Below are positions 8,635-17,290 of a stretch of DNA of 64,000 bases, in pieces. The notes beneath the pieces are model-generated. The model was not told the DNA's origin, ran no database searches, and saw only the letters and a list, made by a program, of their open reading frames with translations. Positions within the stretch are counted from its first letter, which is position 1. Every line of letters starts with the position of its first letter. Origin of the DNA: Ignavibacteria bacterium (GTDB lineage Bacteria > Bacteroidota > Ignavibacteria > Kapaibacteriales > UBA4661); assembly GCA_014654705.1 (NCBI GenBank), contig JACVZY010000093.1:62001-126000 (forward strand). Direction: 5' to 3'. The translations under genes and the position numbers were made by a program.

Positions 8635-9173
8635 TGGAGGATTTCAAAAAAAGAAAAGTAAAGATTGTTGCTACGCCACAAATCTAGCGTTTTTCTTGAT
8701 ATTGCGAAATGCTGATATTCTGGCTTGTCTAATTTAACACTTTCTTCACAATTGGAAATATCTGCTAAAATTGCTATATTGCCTCATACTTTCCTGCATT
8801 GTATAATTTATGAGAATACGAACACTCACATCTTCTCGTCTTAACGGCGCTCAGAATAGCGTCAAAGGCACAATTCGCGGCGGCTCTTTTTTGAGCAGTC
8901 AGCGTTTACGTTCGTATCTGCTTCTCATTATCTCCCTTGCCAGCTCCATCCCTACGGCGCTCCTCACTGCATAAGTGCTTTTCCGGCATCTGTCCGAAGT
9001 CCTTCCTGATTTTCTGCACTGATTTATTGTGCATAGATTTTTCGTACTGGTGTCCCCATTCTGAGAACTCTCTTTCATGAAGGCAGAACAAGCACTTCCT
9101 TACCCGCTTCTTGATTCATAACCTGATTACATATACTTCATTTTCATACCATTTTTCTCAACGGAGAACAGAT
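8635..9173 (+). promoter_or_regulatory. Long leader of the lysine aminotransferase gene with a candidate promoter
   Basis: This 539-base gap separates the divergent DinB-family gene from the aminotransferase. TTGCCT at 8779-8784 and TATAAT at 8802-8807 are 17 bases apart, the spacing of a primary-sigma promoter. TATAATTT also fits the looser Bacteroidota -7 element. Transcription from there would leave about 360 bases of leader before the ATG at 9174. I could not fold this leader into a known riboswitch. A clear ribosome site, GGAGA at 9163-9167, precedes the start. One open frame at 8810-8974 is listed separately. Confidence 0.4.
8810..8974 (+). CDS. Possible 54-residue leader peptide
   Basis: A short open frame begins with ATG immediately after the candidate TATAAT element. 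It encodes a basic N-terminus (MRIRTLTSSR) and a hydrophobic end (SYLLLIISLASS...TALLTA) that would span a membrane. If transcription starts about seven bases after TATAAT, the ATG would lie at or before the transcript end, so the frame may be leaderless or not translated. No ribosome site is seen. It could be chance in a 539-base gap. The hydrophobic tail is the only reason to list it. Confidence 0.2.
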   Translation: MRIRTLTSSRLNGAQNSVKGTIRGGSFLSSQRLRSYLLLIISLASSIPTALLTA

Positions 9174-10592
9174 ATGTCCACAACCAAAACCGCACCTGTT
9201 ACCAATGGTAACGGCACACACACCAAGAAGATGCACCACTCTTCGTTTTTGCCGTCGAATATTCCGGCGAACCAAGTCCATTCCACCTTGCGCAAGCATA
9301 TGCTCGCCGACGGCTTTGATATGGTATTGGACTTGCACGGTAGTACAGGTTCGTACATGACCGATGCGGCGACGGGTGATAAATTCCTTGACCTCTTTAC
9401 TTGCTTTGCCTCCATGCCGATTGGCATGAATCACCCGAAGCTCACCGACCCTGAGTTTATCTATTATCTCGGGATGGTCGCGCTCAATAAGCCATCCAAC
9501 TCCGACCTCTACACCGAAGAGATGGCAGCATTTGTTGACACGTTCTTCAAAATCGCGGTGCCCAAACACTTCAAATACAGCTTTTATGTAGAAGGTGGCG
9601 CTCTGGCAAATGAAAATGCCATCAAGGCAGCATTTGACTGGAAAGTTCGCAAAAACTTTGCTAAGGGCTATCAGCACGAACGCGGACACGGTGTGATGCA
9701 CTTCCTTCAGGCGTTCCACGGGCGCTCAGGCTACACAATGACGCTCACCAACACGGATGAGAAAAAAGTAAAATACTACCCGAAATTCAACAACTGGCCC
9801 CGCGTCTTGAACCCCTCAATGCGCTTCCCACTTACGCCGGAGAATGTCGAGCACACGCTCAAACTGGAACAGCAATCACTTGCCGAGATGAAACAAGCGT
9901 TCTTTGAGCATAAAGATCATATCTCCTGCATGATTCTGGAGCCGATTCAAGGCGAAGGCGGCGACAATCACTTCCGCCCTGAGTACCTCCAAGCTGTGCG
10001 ACAGCTGTGCGACGAAAACGAAGCGCTCCTGATTTTTGACGAAGTTCAAACGGGCGTAGGCATCACCGGCACATGGTGGGTGCATGAGCAACTTGGCGTA
10101 CAGCCTGACATTATGACCTTTGGCAAAAAAATGCAGGTCTGCGGCTTGCTCGCTGGCAGCAAACTGGACGAAGTTCAAGATAACGTTTTCCACGTGCCGA
10201 GCCGTATAAATTCGACATGGGGCGGCAACTTGGTAGATATGGTGCGCGTTGCACGGTATTTGCAGATTATCCAAGAAGAGAACATGGTACAGAATGCGGC
10301 GACTGTCGGCGCATATCTCGTGCAGCAGCTTGGTGCAATGGCAGATGAATTCCCGAATCTGGTTACGAATCCTCGCGGACGTGGCTTGTTTGCTGCCTTC
10401 GACCTACCAACAGCGGAACAGCGCGACGAGTTCCGTCGTATCTGCTACGACCACAAAGTTATTCTGCTTGCGTGCGGCGTTCATTCCATCCGATTCCGCC
10501 CGCCTCTTAACTTGACCAAAGACCAAGTTGATGAAGGTATGGTTATTATGAAAGAAGCGCTTCGCAAAATGAAGCAAAATGTAGATTGTTAA
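9174..10592 (+). CDS. lat: L-lysine 6-transaminase
   Basis: A PLP-dependent class III aminotransferase that converts lysine and 2-oxoglutarate to 2-aminoadipate semialdehyde (piperideine carboxylate) and glutamate. The 472-residue protein has FYVEGGALANENAIKAAF, EPIQGEGGDNHF, LIFDEVQTGVG, and the PLP lysine in MTFGKKMQVCG. The FTCFASMPIGMNHP and INSTWGGNLVDMVR segments are characteristic of the Lat subfamily rather than of ornithine or GABA aminotransferases. The frame is open back to 9111, but the ATG at 9174 follows GGAGA at a good distance and gives a family-like N-terminus. The gene stands alone between a long leader and a strong terminator, so it is a single-gene transcript. Confidence 0.92.
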   Translation: MSTTKTAPVTNGNGTHTKKMHHSSFLPSNIPANQVHSTLRKHMLADGFDMVLDLHGSTGSYMTDAATGDKFLDLFTCFASMPIGMNHPKLTDPEFIYYLGMVALNKPSNSDLYTEEMAAFVDTFFKIAVPKHFKYSFYVEGGALANENAIKAAFDWKVRKNFAKGYQHERGHGVMHFLQAFHGRSGYTMTLTNTDEKKVKYYPKFNNWPRVLNPSMRFPLTPENVEHTLKLEQQSLAEMKQAFFEHKDHISCMILEPIQGEGGDNHFRPEYLQAVRQLCDENEALLIFDEVQTGVGITGTWWVHEQLGVQPDIMTFGKKMQVCGLLAGSKLDEVQDNVFHVPSRINSTWGGNLVDMVRVARYLQIIQEENMVQNAATVGAYLVQQLGAMADEFPNLVTNPRGRGLFAAFDLPTAEQRDEFRRICYDHKVILLACGVHSIRFRPPLNLTKDQVDEGMVIMKEALRKMKQNVDC

Positions 10593-10610
10593 GAAATCAT
10601 CAAATCCTTC

Positions 10611-10645
10611 AAAAGCCGCACCATATCTTTCTTGGTGCGGCTTTT
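10611..10645 (+). terminator. Intrinsic terminator after lat
   Basis: A perfect 12-base inverted repeat (AAAAGCCGCACC with GGTGCGGCTTTT, loop of 11) begins 18 bases after the lat stop and ends in a T-rich tract. It separates lat from the DJ-1 family gene. Confidence 0.9.
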
Positions 10646-10734
10646 GTATTATTCTGACCGATTTCTCCTCGGCATTGTCGGTAACTTTTCGCTATTTTTG
10701 TACGCATTTTTTTTCTCAACCATTACGTGTATTC

Positions 10735-11358
10735 ATGCAAGCACTTGACCGCGATTCTGAGCGCCTCGGTGTGGCAATTCTGCTCTTCGACGACGTAGAA
10801 GTGCTGGACTTTGCCGGACCATTTGAAGTTTTTTCTGTTACCGCCGAATTAAACGGCTATAAACATTTGCACGTCTTTACTCTCGCTGAGGAACTACGTA
10901 GTATCACTACCCGCAACGGACTCACTGTTACTCCGGCTCATACCCTCGAAGATGCACCAAAACCCGATATTATCATTGTTCCGGGCGGGATTGGTTCTAA
11001 GCAAGCAATGATGCGCCCTGCCATTATCGAATGGCTCAAGGCGCACGCTGCACACGCCGAAGTCGTTATGTCCGTTTGCACCGGCGCACGTATTCTTGCC
11101 AAAGCGGGCTTGCTGGATGGCTTGACTGCTACCACACACCACGAAGCATTTGCTGATATGCGCGAACTTGCGCCAAATACAACGTGGGTGGAGGGTGATT
11201 GGCAAGACACACGCTTCGTGGAGAATGGACGTATTATCACATCCGGTGGTATTTCAGCGGGCATAGATGCATCGCTGCACGTCGTCGCAAAGCTCCTCGG
11301 ACGCGATAAAGCACGCGCTACGGCAGAGTATATGGAATATGAAACAACACTACTGTAA
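10735..11358 (+). CDS. DJ-1/PfpI family protein
   Basis: A 207-residue cytoplasmic protein of the DJ-1/PfpI glutamine-amidotransferase-like fold. The nucleophile elbow is VMSVCTGARILAKAGLL, with Cys in the usual position and an early acidic residue in LFDDVEVLDFAGPFEVF. This subgroup includes isonitrile hydratase and the sensor halves of AraC-type regulators, but there is no helix-turn-helix here. The frame is open from 10675; the ATG at 10735 starts where family homology begins. The substrate is unknown, and neighbours give no clear hint. Confidence 0.85.
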   Translation: MQALDRDSERLGVAILLFDDVEVLDFAGPFEVFSVTAELNGYKHLHVFTLAEELRSITTRNGLTVTPAHTLEDAPKPDIIIVPGGIGSKQAMMRPAIIEWLKAHAAHAEVVMSVCTGARILAKAGLLDGLTATTHHEAFADMRELAPNTTWVEGDWQDTRFVENGRIITSGGISAGIDASLHVVAKLLGRDKARATAEYMEYETTLL

Positions 11359-11439
11359 ACTTACAGTGTGGAATTTCCACGCTACGATTTTACGAAGTAT
11401 CTTTTCACCATTTTTTTATTTTCTTGAAGGACTCGTTGA

Positions 11440-12030
11440 ATGAAACGCACTCTCTTGGCTACACTTGTCGTGGCAGTAACTCTTGGCGCAAATGCTTTTG
11501 CACAAACAGGCAAATGGGCGCTTGACCGCACACACTCCCAAATCAGTTTCTCGGTAAGCCATATGGTCGTGGCTGAGGCAGAAGGTAAATTTGATTCCTT
11601 CGATGTCGCTGTTCTCGCCGACAAAGAAGACTTGACCGACGCAAAAGTAGATGTAACCATCCAAGTCGCAAGCGTCAACACGGACAACAAAGACCGCGAC
11701 AATCACCTCAAAAGCGCTGACTTTTTTGAGGCAGAGAAATTCCCGACCATTACATTCAAATCTAAAGAATTGAAAAAAGTCGGCGATAACAAATACAAAC
11801 TTGTCGGCGATTTCACTATGCACGGCGTTACCAAACCGGTAGAGCTTGACGCAAAATTCGGCGGCGTTGTCAAAGACGGCAAAGGCAGACTCCACGCAGG
11901 CTTCAAGGTAACAGGGCAAGTCAATCGTCAAGATTACGGCGTAAAATGGAGCAAAAAAATTGACAACAATGGTCTTGTTGTCGGCGATGTCGTCGAATTC
12001 AAAGGTAATGTCGAACTTGTCAAACAATAA
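11440..12030 (+). CDS. YceI-family periplasmic lipid-binding protein
   Basis: A 196-residue exported lipocalin-like barrel that binds polyisoprenoids or similar lipids. A signal peptide is clear (LLATLVVAVTLGANAFAQ, cleavage after AFA). The family core follows: WALDRTHSQISFSVSHM, TVDV-type strand VDVTIQVASVNTDN, the RDNHLKSADFF segment, KFPTITFKSK, and LVGDFTMHGVTKPVELD, ending with the WSKK strand. An AAGGA ribosome site lies about 10 bases ahead of the ATG. It is upstream of an M20 peptidase gene by 20 bases and may be cotranscribed with it. Confidence 0.93.
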   Translation: MKRTLLATLVVAVTLGANAFAQTGKWALDRTHSQISFSVSHMVVAEAEGKFDSFDVAVLADKEDLTDAKVDVTIQVASVNTDNKDRDNHLKSADFFEAEKFPTITFKSKELKKVGDNKYKLVGDFTMHGVTKPVELDAKFGGVVKDGKGRLHAGFKVTGQVNRQDYGVKWSKKIDNNGLVVGDVVEFKGNVELVKQ

Positions 12031-12050
12031 CGATAAAAGCAACACCAATC

Positions 12051-13250
12051 ATGCACCACCACGACCTTATCCGCTCCGCCAACGCCGCACACGAGCAAAT
12101 GCGCTCCATCCGGCGTACGCTTCATCGTAATCCTGAACTGTCGTTCGTGGAGTATGAAACGAGCAAATTTATTCAGGCGCGATTAGCGGAATTGAACATT
12201 CCTTTTCAGGTAATGGCAGAAACAGGCGTGGTGGCGCATATTGGCGCAGGCGATAGATGTGTGGCGCTTCGGGCAGATATTGACGCACTCCCCATTGACG
12301 AAGAATCCGGCGTAGAATATGCCTCCACCAAGCCCGGCATTATGCACGCCTGCGGACATGATGCCCATACTGCTATGCTGCTGGGTGCGGCACAAATACT
12401 CAAGGAGCGCGAAATCTCAGGCGGCGCCTCGGCGCTTGGCGGCGTCATCAAGCTCATCTTTCAACCCGGTGAAGAAATGTCCCCCGGCGGTGCTTCCATT
12501 ATGATTCGCGAAGGTGTCCTACAAAACCCACGCCCCGAAGTTATTTTCGGGCAGCACGTCAATCCTGATGCCGTTTGCGGAACAGCAGCTTTTGTCGGTG
12601 GAATGATGATGGCTTCTACGGATGAACTCTATTGGAAAATCCACGGCAACAGTGGACACGCCGCCCAACCGCATAAAGCCACAGACCCTGTGCTCATGGC
12701 AGCGCATCTTATCACGCAACTGCAAGCATTGATTTCACGGCGTCTGAACCCTTTTGCGCCTGGTGTACTTTCGATTTGCTCCATTCACGGCGGTCATGCA
12801 ACCAATGTCATTCCCGACGTGGTCGAACTTTCGGGTACGCTCCGCACCATGAATCAAGCATGGCGCGAAGAAGCTCTCGGCACTATTGAGGCACATTCTA
12901 CAGCACTTGCTTCTTCGCCTCTCTATGGCGGAGGGCGCTCCGAACTGCGCATTGAACGTGGTTATCCGCCGCTTGTGAATAATAACGAAACAACACGTTT
13001 TGCCCGCCAGATCTCAGAAAATCTTCTTGGTGCGGCAAATGTCGAAGATTTTGAGCCTAAAATGTGGGGTGAGGATTTTGCGTATTACACACAGGAAATT
13101 CCGGGAACATTTTGGATGCTAGGCATTCGTCCGCCGCACTTGGAGTTTACTCCCGGACTGCACAATTCCAAATTCATTCTTGATGAAAATGTACTTCCTG
13201 TCGGTGCTGCTTTGCTTGCAAATGCAGCCTTATCATGGCTTGCAGCATAA
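12051..13250 (+). CDS. M20D-family amidohydrolase (N-acyl-amino-acid or hippurate hydrolase type)
   Basis: A 399-residue zinc or manganese amidohydrolase. Metal ligands are visible in MHACGHDAHTAMLL, FQPGEEMSPGGA and the C-terminal HNSKF of the peptidase core. The dimerisation lid is interrupted by GNSGHAAQPHKATDP, which contributes a substrate-binding His. RADIDALPIDEESG is the usual early strand of the M20D group, which covers carboxypeptidase, indole-acetyl-amino-acid hydrolase and hippurate hydrolase. Length matches the family. It follows yceI by 20 bases and overlaps the open frame leading into the DCC gene. The exact substrate cannot be read from the sequence. Confidence 0.92.
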   Translation: MHHHDLIRSANAAHEQMRSIRRTLHRNPELSFVEYETSKFIQARLAELNIPFQVMAETGVVAHIGAGDRCVALRADIDALPIDEESGVEYASTKPGIMHACGHDAHTAMLLGAAQILKEREISGGASALGGVIKLIFQPGEEMSPGGASIMIREGVLQNPRPEVIFGQHVNPDAVCGTAAFVGGMMMASTDELYWKIHGNSGHAAQPHKATDPVLMAAHLITQLQALISRRLNPFAPGVLSICSIHGGHATNVIPDVVELSGTLRTMNQAWREEALGTIEAHSTALASSPLYGGGRSELRIERGYPPLVNNNETTRFARQISENLLGAANVEDFEPKMWGEDFAYYTQEIPGTFWMLGIRPPHLEFTPGLHNSKFILDENVLPVGAALLANAALSWLAA

Positions 13251-13267
13251 TTTCAGTAAAGAGCACC

Positions 13268-13690
13268 ATGCCAAAGTCCCCGCAGAATCTTGACGCAAAG
13301 ACTATCGTTTTTTTCGATGGCGTCTGCAATCTCTGCAACGGCGCGGTGAATTGGCTCATTGACCGCGACACGCATCACCACTTATATTTCGCGCCACTTC
13401 AGGGTGAAACATTTGCCACAATGCGCGAAGATAAAAACATCTCTCCCGATGACCTTTCGACGATTGTACTTTGGTCGGAAGGGCGCTTCACCACACACTC
13501 CGAGGCTGTTCTTCGCACGTGTGCAGCGCTTGGTGGCGTTTGGCGTTTGGCGGTTGTGGGGCTGATTGTACCTGCCTTTCTGCGAGATGGCGTGTACCGT
13601 TTTATTGCCCGCCACCGCTATCGGTGGTTCGGTAAAGCAGATGCTTGCCGCGTGCCTACACTCGAACTTGCCAAAAAATTTCTCAATTAA
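13268..13690 (+). CDS. DCC-family thiol-disulfide oxidoreductase-like protein (DUF393)
   Basis: A 140-residue protein named for the DGVCNLCN motif, which is present near the N-terminus (FFDGVCNLCNGAVNWL). The two Cys resemble a thioredoxin-like CxxC site. The middle holds LYFAPLQGE and the AVLRTCAALGGVW segment, and RHRYRWFGK lies near the C-terminus as in the family. The frame is open from 13235, inside the M20 gene, but the ATG at 13268 is more likely. The function of the family is not well defined. Confidence 0.88.
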   Translation: MPKSPQNLDAKTIVFFDGVCNLCNGAVNWLIDRDTHHHLYFAPLQGETFATMREDKNISPDDLSTIVLWSEGRFTTHSEAVLRTCAALGGVWRLAVVGLIVPAFLRDGVYRFIARHRYRWFGKADACRVPTLELAKKFLN

Positions 13691-13792
13691 CCGCTATTCG
13701 CCGATTCAGTACTGACCGATTCAGTATTCACTGATTTGCTGTTCGCCAAACTTCTATTCTCACAACCGCTCATTCATAATCACTCATTCTTT

Positions 13793-14503
13793 ATGCCTCC
13801 TTTTGTTCGTCGGCTTGGCTCTATTCTTGAAATTCTTCTTGCTATGAGTGGTATTATTTTGCGGCGCATGACGTTTGCACGAGGCGTATCAATACTGCTT
13901 TCGCTGGGGTTGTATATTTACCTGACGTTGTTGAATAATCTTACGATTGCTCTGTGGTATTTCGCCGCCGCAACCCTTATTCACTATGTGCTACTTTTTG
14001 GAATGTTTGCGCCTAACGGCTGGTCGCAGCGCTTCATTGATCGCTTTGGCGAGGAAGAGGGATTTCGGCGCTACGAAGCCTTGATGGCATTTGTCTTTTT
14101 TCACAATGGCGCAAGTATAGCTCTTGCTTGCACAACATCGGCAGGGGCACTGAACGCCTTCGCACCCAGCTATGCACTGACAATCGGCGGCTTTCTGTTT
14201 TCTTTCATAGGATTACCAGCAAAGACTTGGGCAACGTATATCGTCGGCATTGACACATACTACTATCGCGACTTGTTTTTGCGCCGTCCTGTCGGGGAAT
14301 TTCGTGTTGCAGGACCGTACAAAGTATTTCGCAATCCTATGTACGGTGTTGGGCATCTACACGGCTACGGCTCGGCGCTCGTGGCGGCTTCACTGCTGGG
14401 TTTAGTATTGGTTGCATTCAATCAAGCCTGCGTGTGGATTTTTTATTGGACTGTTGAGAAGCCGCATATTGAAGCTGTGTACGGAGCACAGATGAGCGAA
14501 TAA
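13793..14503 (+). CDS. Membrane methyltransferase-like protein (PEMT/ICMT superfamily)
   Basis: An integral membrane protein of 236 residues with several hydrophobic spans in the first two thirds. The C-terminal third resembles the SAM-binding part of phospholipid and isoprenylcysteine methyltransferases: GPYKVFRNPMYGVGHL, where RNPMY is the family-like motif, and VEKPHIEAVYG with the usual Glu. Canonical members have an RHPxY segment, so this one is close but not identical. The frame is open from 13736; I chose the ATG at 13793. It follows a stretch with two copies of CCGATTCAGTA. Phospholipid methylation is a reasonable guess, not shown. Confidence 0.65.
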   Translation: MPPFVRRLGSILEILLAMSGIILRRMTFARGVSILLSLGLYIYLTLLNNLTIALWYFAAATLIHYVLLFGMFAPNGWSQRFIDRFGEEEGFRRYEALMAFVFFHNGASIALACTTSAGALNAFAPSYALTIGGFLFSFIGLPAKTWATYIVGIDTYYYRDLFLRRPVGEFRVAGPYKVFRNPMYGVGHLHGYGSALVAASLLGLVLVAFNQACVWIFYWTVEKPHIEAVYGAQMSE

Positions 14504-14641
14504 TTCGCTGTAACTTTACACTCCTACCAACGTATAGCACAAACACTTCTCAGTTTTTAACCTCAGAGTTGTAGGTTTGCTCGGCATATTCCGCATTCTG
14601 ATTATTCTTCACTACCACGATTTTCTTGTAAGGGTGTTACA

Positions 14642-16894
14642 GTGGGATTATCGCATTTTCTTCGTTGGTGTTGTATCATCACACCGATTGTTTTTTTACA
14701 CGTGGCAGCCTCCCTTTCTCTTTGTGCGCAAATGTCTGCTTCCGCACAACAAGGAAACAGCGTCCAAGCCTCTGTATTTGACAATTACGTTTTGTCCATT
14801 ACGCGGGCTTCGGGGAAAATTACCATTGACGGCAAGCCTACCGAAGAGGCATGGAAAAAAGCACCCTTCATCAATAATTTTTTTCAGCACTACCCCACTG
14901 ATTCACTTGCTGCACGAAGCCAGGTGGAAACCCGCGCGTTGTACGACGACGAGTATATGTACTTCTCCGTCACGTGCTTTGATTCGACTGCAGGACAATA
15001 TTATTTTCGATCACTTCGGCGCGACTTTGCTGCCGATGAGTCTGATGGCGTCATGATTCTTCTCGACCCCCTCGGCACAGGACAAAATGGTTTTGGTTTT
15101 CGCGTCTCGCCCGTTGGTGTTCAGTGCGAAGGCTTTGTAGCAAACGGCGGCAACTTCGGCATGGACAGGTCGTGGGATAATGTCTGGTTCTCGGAAGTTC
15201 ACACCGAAAACGACCGTTGGACTGCCGAGTTGGCAATACCATTTCGTGCTATTCGCTTTGAAAGTGGTCGTCAGCGCTGGCGTATCAATGTTGTACGCTG
15301 GGACTGGGGACGCAACGAAAATTCTACTTGGACACGCTTCCCGATTAACTTCAACTCTTTTTCCCTTGCTCACACCGGCATTCTCGAATGGGATACACCA
15401 CCCAAAGCAGGGGGGTTGAATATGAGCATTATTCCTTCAGCAGTGGGAATCGTGAGCCATGATTATCAAGACGATAACCTGACAAAGTTTCGATGGAATC
15501 TAGGCGGAGACGTAAAATGGGCAGTTACTCCCTCGCTTAACCTTGACCTTACGATTTTTCCTGATTTCTCTAACGTCAACGCCGACCGACAGGTAACAAA
15601 TTTGCAGCGCTTTAGTCTATTTTTCCCCGAGCAGCGCCAGTTTTTTATTGAAAACAGCGACCTTTTCGCACAGTATGGATTTTCACAAATCCGACCCTTT
15701 TTCTCGCGTCGAATCGGCTTGTCCGATGGGCAAAATGTCCCAATACCCGTGGGAGCGCGTCTGAGCGGAAATCTTGATGATAATTGGCGCGTGGGACTCA
15801 TGACGATTCAAACCTCCGCTAAACCCGAACAAACGCTGGAAACGCAGAATTACACCGTTGCAGCGGCACAACGGCGGCTGTTCGGGCGCTCGAATATCGG
15901 AATGATTTTCGTCAATCGGCAGGGGAGTAATTTTAACCAAGAAGCAGGAAATGATTTCAACCGCATTCTAGGTATGGATTTTAATCTCTTGAGTAATGAC
16001 GGTGTTTGGTCGGGGAAACTCTTTTATCACCAGAATTTCACCCCCATCAACAAACCCGACCAGTTTGCATCGGCAGGATGGCTTCAGTATAACGTTCCGG
16101 GGCTGAATATCAACTGGAATCATGAATATATCGGCTCAAACTACAACCCCGAAGTTGGTTTTGTGCCGCGCAAAGGCGTATGGCGCGTGCAGCCGAACTT
16201 CAACCAAGTGTTTTACCCGACCGACCGAAATGTTGTCAACGAGCATGGCTGGGGCGTGGAGGGCGACTGGTATTTTGACAATACCGGGCGCTTCGTGCCG
16301 CTCGACCGTGCGAATTTTGCGTATTATTATGTGAGTTTCACCAACACCATGAATACATCAATTTTCGCAGGAGATATTTTTACGAAACTGACAAGCCCCT
16401 TCGATGCAAGCGGCATGGGCGATGACGAGAAAGCGCTGCCGATTGGCGATTACCACTACAACGTCATTGGTATGGATTTTTCCAGCGACCGCCGTGCCCC
16501 CTTGACTTTATTTGCCTCTGCTCGCACAGGAACCTATTTCAATGGTCAAAGCAGCCGTATCAACGCATCGGTGGCATATCGTTTGCAACCATTGGGTTCG
16601 ATAACGCTCAATCTCCAGAAAGATTATATCACACTTCCCAAACCATACAACTCCAATGAATTGACCCTGATGAGTATGCAAGTGGAGTTTACCCCCACAC
16701 GCGAGGTTTTCTTTACCACGTTCCTTCAATACAACACCCAGATAAACAACGTCAACCTCAACGCCCGTATGCAATGGCGCTTTGCACCAATGTCGGATGT
16801 ATTTCTGGTCTATACCGATAATTACGATGCCACGTACTGGAAGATACGCAATCGCGGAATAGCGCTCAAAATAACATACTGGCTTAATGTGTAA
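14642..16894 (+). CDS. DUF5916 outer-membrane protein with CBM9-like N-domain
   Basis: A 750-residue exported protein. It begins with GTG at 14642, preceded by AAGGG at a fitting distance, and has a signal peptide (CIITPIVFLHVAASLSLCAQ). Residues about 50-220 form a family-9 carbohydrate-binding-like sandwich: KITIDGKPTEEAWKKA, ALYDDEYMYFSVTCFD and WTAELAIPFRAIRF. The remainder is a DUF5916 beta-barrel with the diagnostic NVNADRQVTNLQRFSLFFPE followed by RQFFIENSDLF, and many alternating strands to the C-terminus (KITYWLNV). DUF5916 proteins are common in Bacteroidota and have no proven role; a transport or binding role in the outer membrane is inferred. Confidence 0.88.
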   Translation: MGLSHFLRWCCIITPIVFLHVAASLSLCAQMSASAQQGNSVQASVFDNYVLSITRASGKITIDGKPTEEAWKKAPFINNFFQHYPTDSLAARSQVETRALYDDEYMYFSVTCFDSTAGQYYFRSLRRDFAADESDGVMILLDPLGTGQNGFGFRVSPVGVQCEGFVANGGNFGMDRSWDNVWFSEVHTENDRWTAELAIPFRAIRFESGRQRWRINVVRWDWGRNENSTWTRFPINFNSFSLAHTGILEWDTPPKAGGLNMSIIPSAVGIVSHDYQDDNLTKFRWNLGGDVKWAVTPSLNLDLTIFPDFSNVNADRQVTNLQRFSLFFPEQRQFFIENSDLFAQYGFSQIRPFFSRRIGLSDGQNVPIPVGARLSGNLDDNWRVGLMTIQTSAKPEQTLETQNYTVAAAQRRLFGRSNIGMIFVNRQGSNFNQEAGNDFNRILGMDFNLLSNDGVWSGKLFYHQNFTPINKPDQFASAGWLQYNVPGLNINWNHEYIGSNYNPEVGFVPRKGVWRVQPNFNQVFYPTDRNVVNEHGWGVEGDWYFDNTGRFVPLDRANFAYYYVSFTNTMNTSIFAGDIFTKLTSPFDASGMGDDEKALPIGDYHYNVIGMDFSSDRRAPLTLFASARTGTYFNGQSSRINASVAYRLQPLGSITLNLQKDYITLPKPYNSNELTLMSMQVEFTPTREVFFTTFLQYNTQINNVNLNARMQWRFAPMSDVFLVYTDNYDATYWKIRNRGIALKITYWLNV

Positions 16895-16999
16895 GCAAAT
16901 GAAGTTTGAATTCACGAAGGAAAATTTCTGCGAAATGTCCAATTTTTTTGCGATTTTGCCTTCCAATCAATTAAGTGTCGTACTATCTTTCTACGCGCC

Positions 17000-17290
17000 A
17001 TGGCAGCAATGACCACTCACCCCATTCTTAACGTCTCAGAGACCTATATTCGCCAAGCATTATACGATAATCTTTCCGAATCCGTTAGGAACAGCATTGA
17101 TTTTGAATCATTTCGCCCCTTTGTGAGCCACGACGATTATCGCTTCTTCGCCAGCGCTATGTCCGACCTCGTCAACGATTATATGCACGAGAATAATATC
17201 TTTGCAGAATTTATTGGTCAAGCTGCCCTGGAAACCATCTCGCAGAGCGAATCCCTCTCGAAATTATATGTTCCGGGCGGAACGGAATAA
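17000..17290 (+). CDS. Small acidic protein of unknown function
   Basis: A 96-residue protein that I do not recognise. It is predicted to be mostly helical, soluble and acidic, with no signal peptide or membrane span. Aromatic residues are frequent (FRPFVSHDDYRFF). A second ATG at 17009 could be the real start. It follows the DUF5916 gene by about 105 bases. It is listed because it is a clean open frame on the coding strand with a codon pattern like its neighbours. Confidence 0.5.
   Translation: MAAMTTHPILNVSETYIRQALYDNLSESVRNSIDFESFRPFVSHDDYRFFASAMSDLVNDYMHENNIFAEFIGQAALETISQSESLSKLYVPGGTE

Noticed and set aside
8906-9091. Minus-strand frame of 61 codons in the lat leader
   Set aside because: Opposite to the likely transcript, no ribosome site, and no signal or family content.
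8810-9173. Lysine riboswitch in front of lat
   Set aside because: I could not find the paired helices of the L-box in this leader, and the gene degrades lysine, while L-boxes usually control synthesis and uptake.
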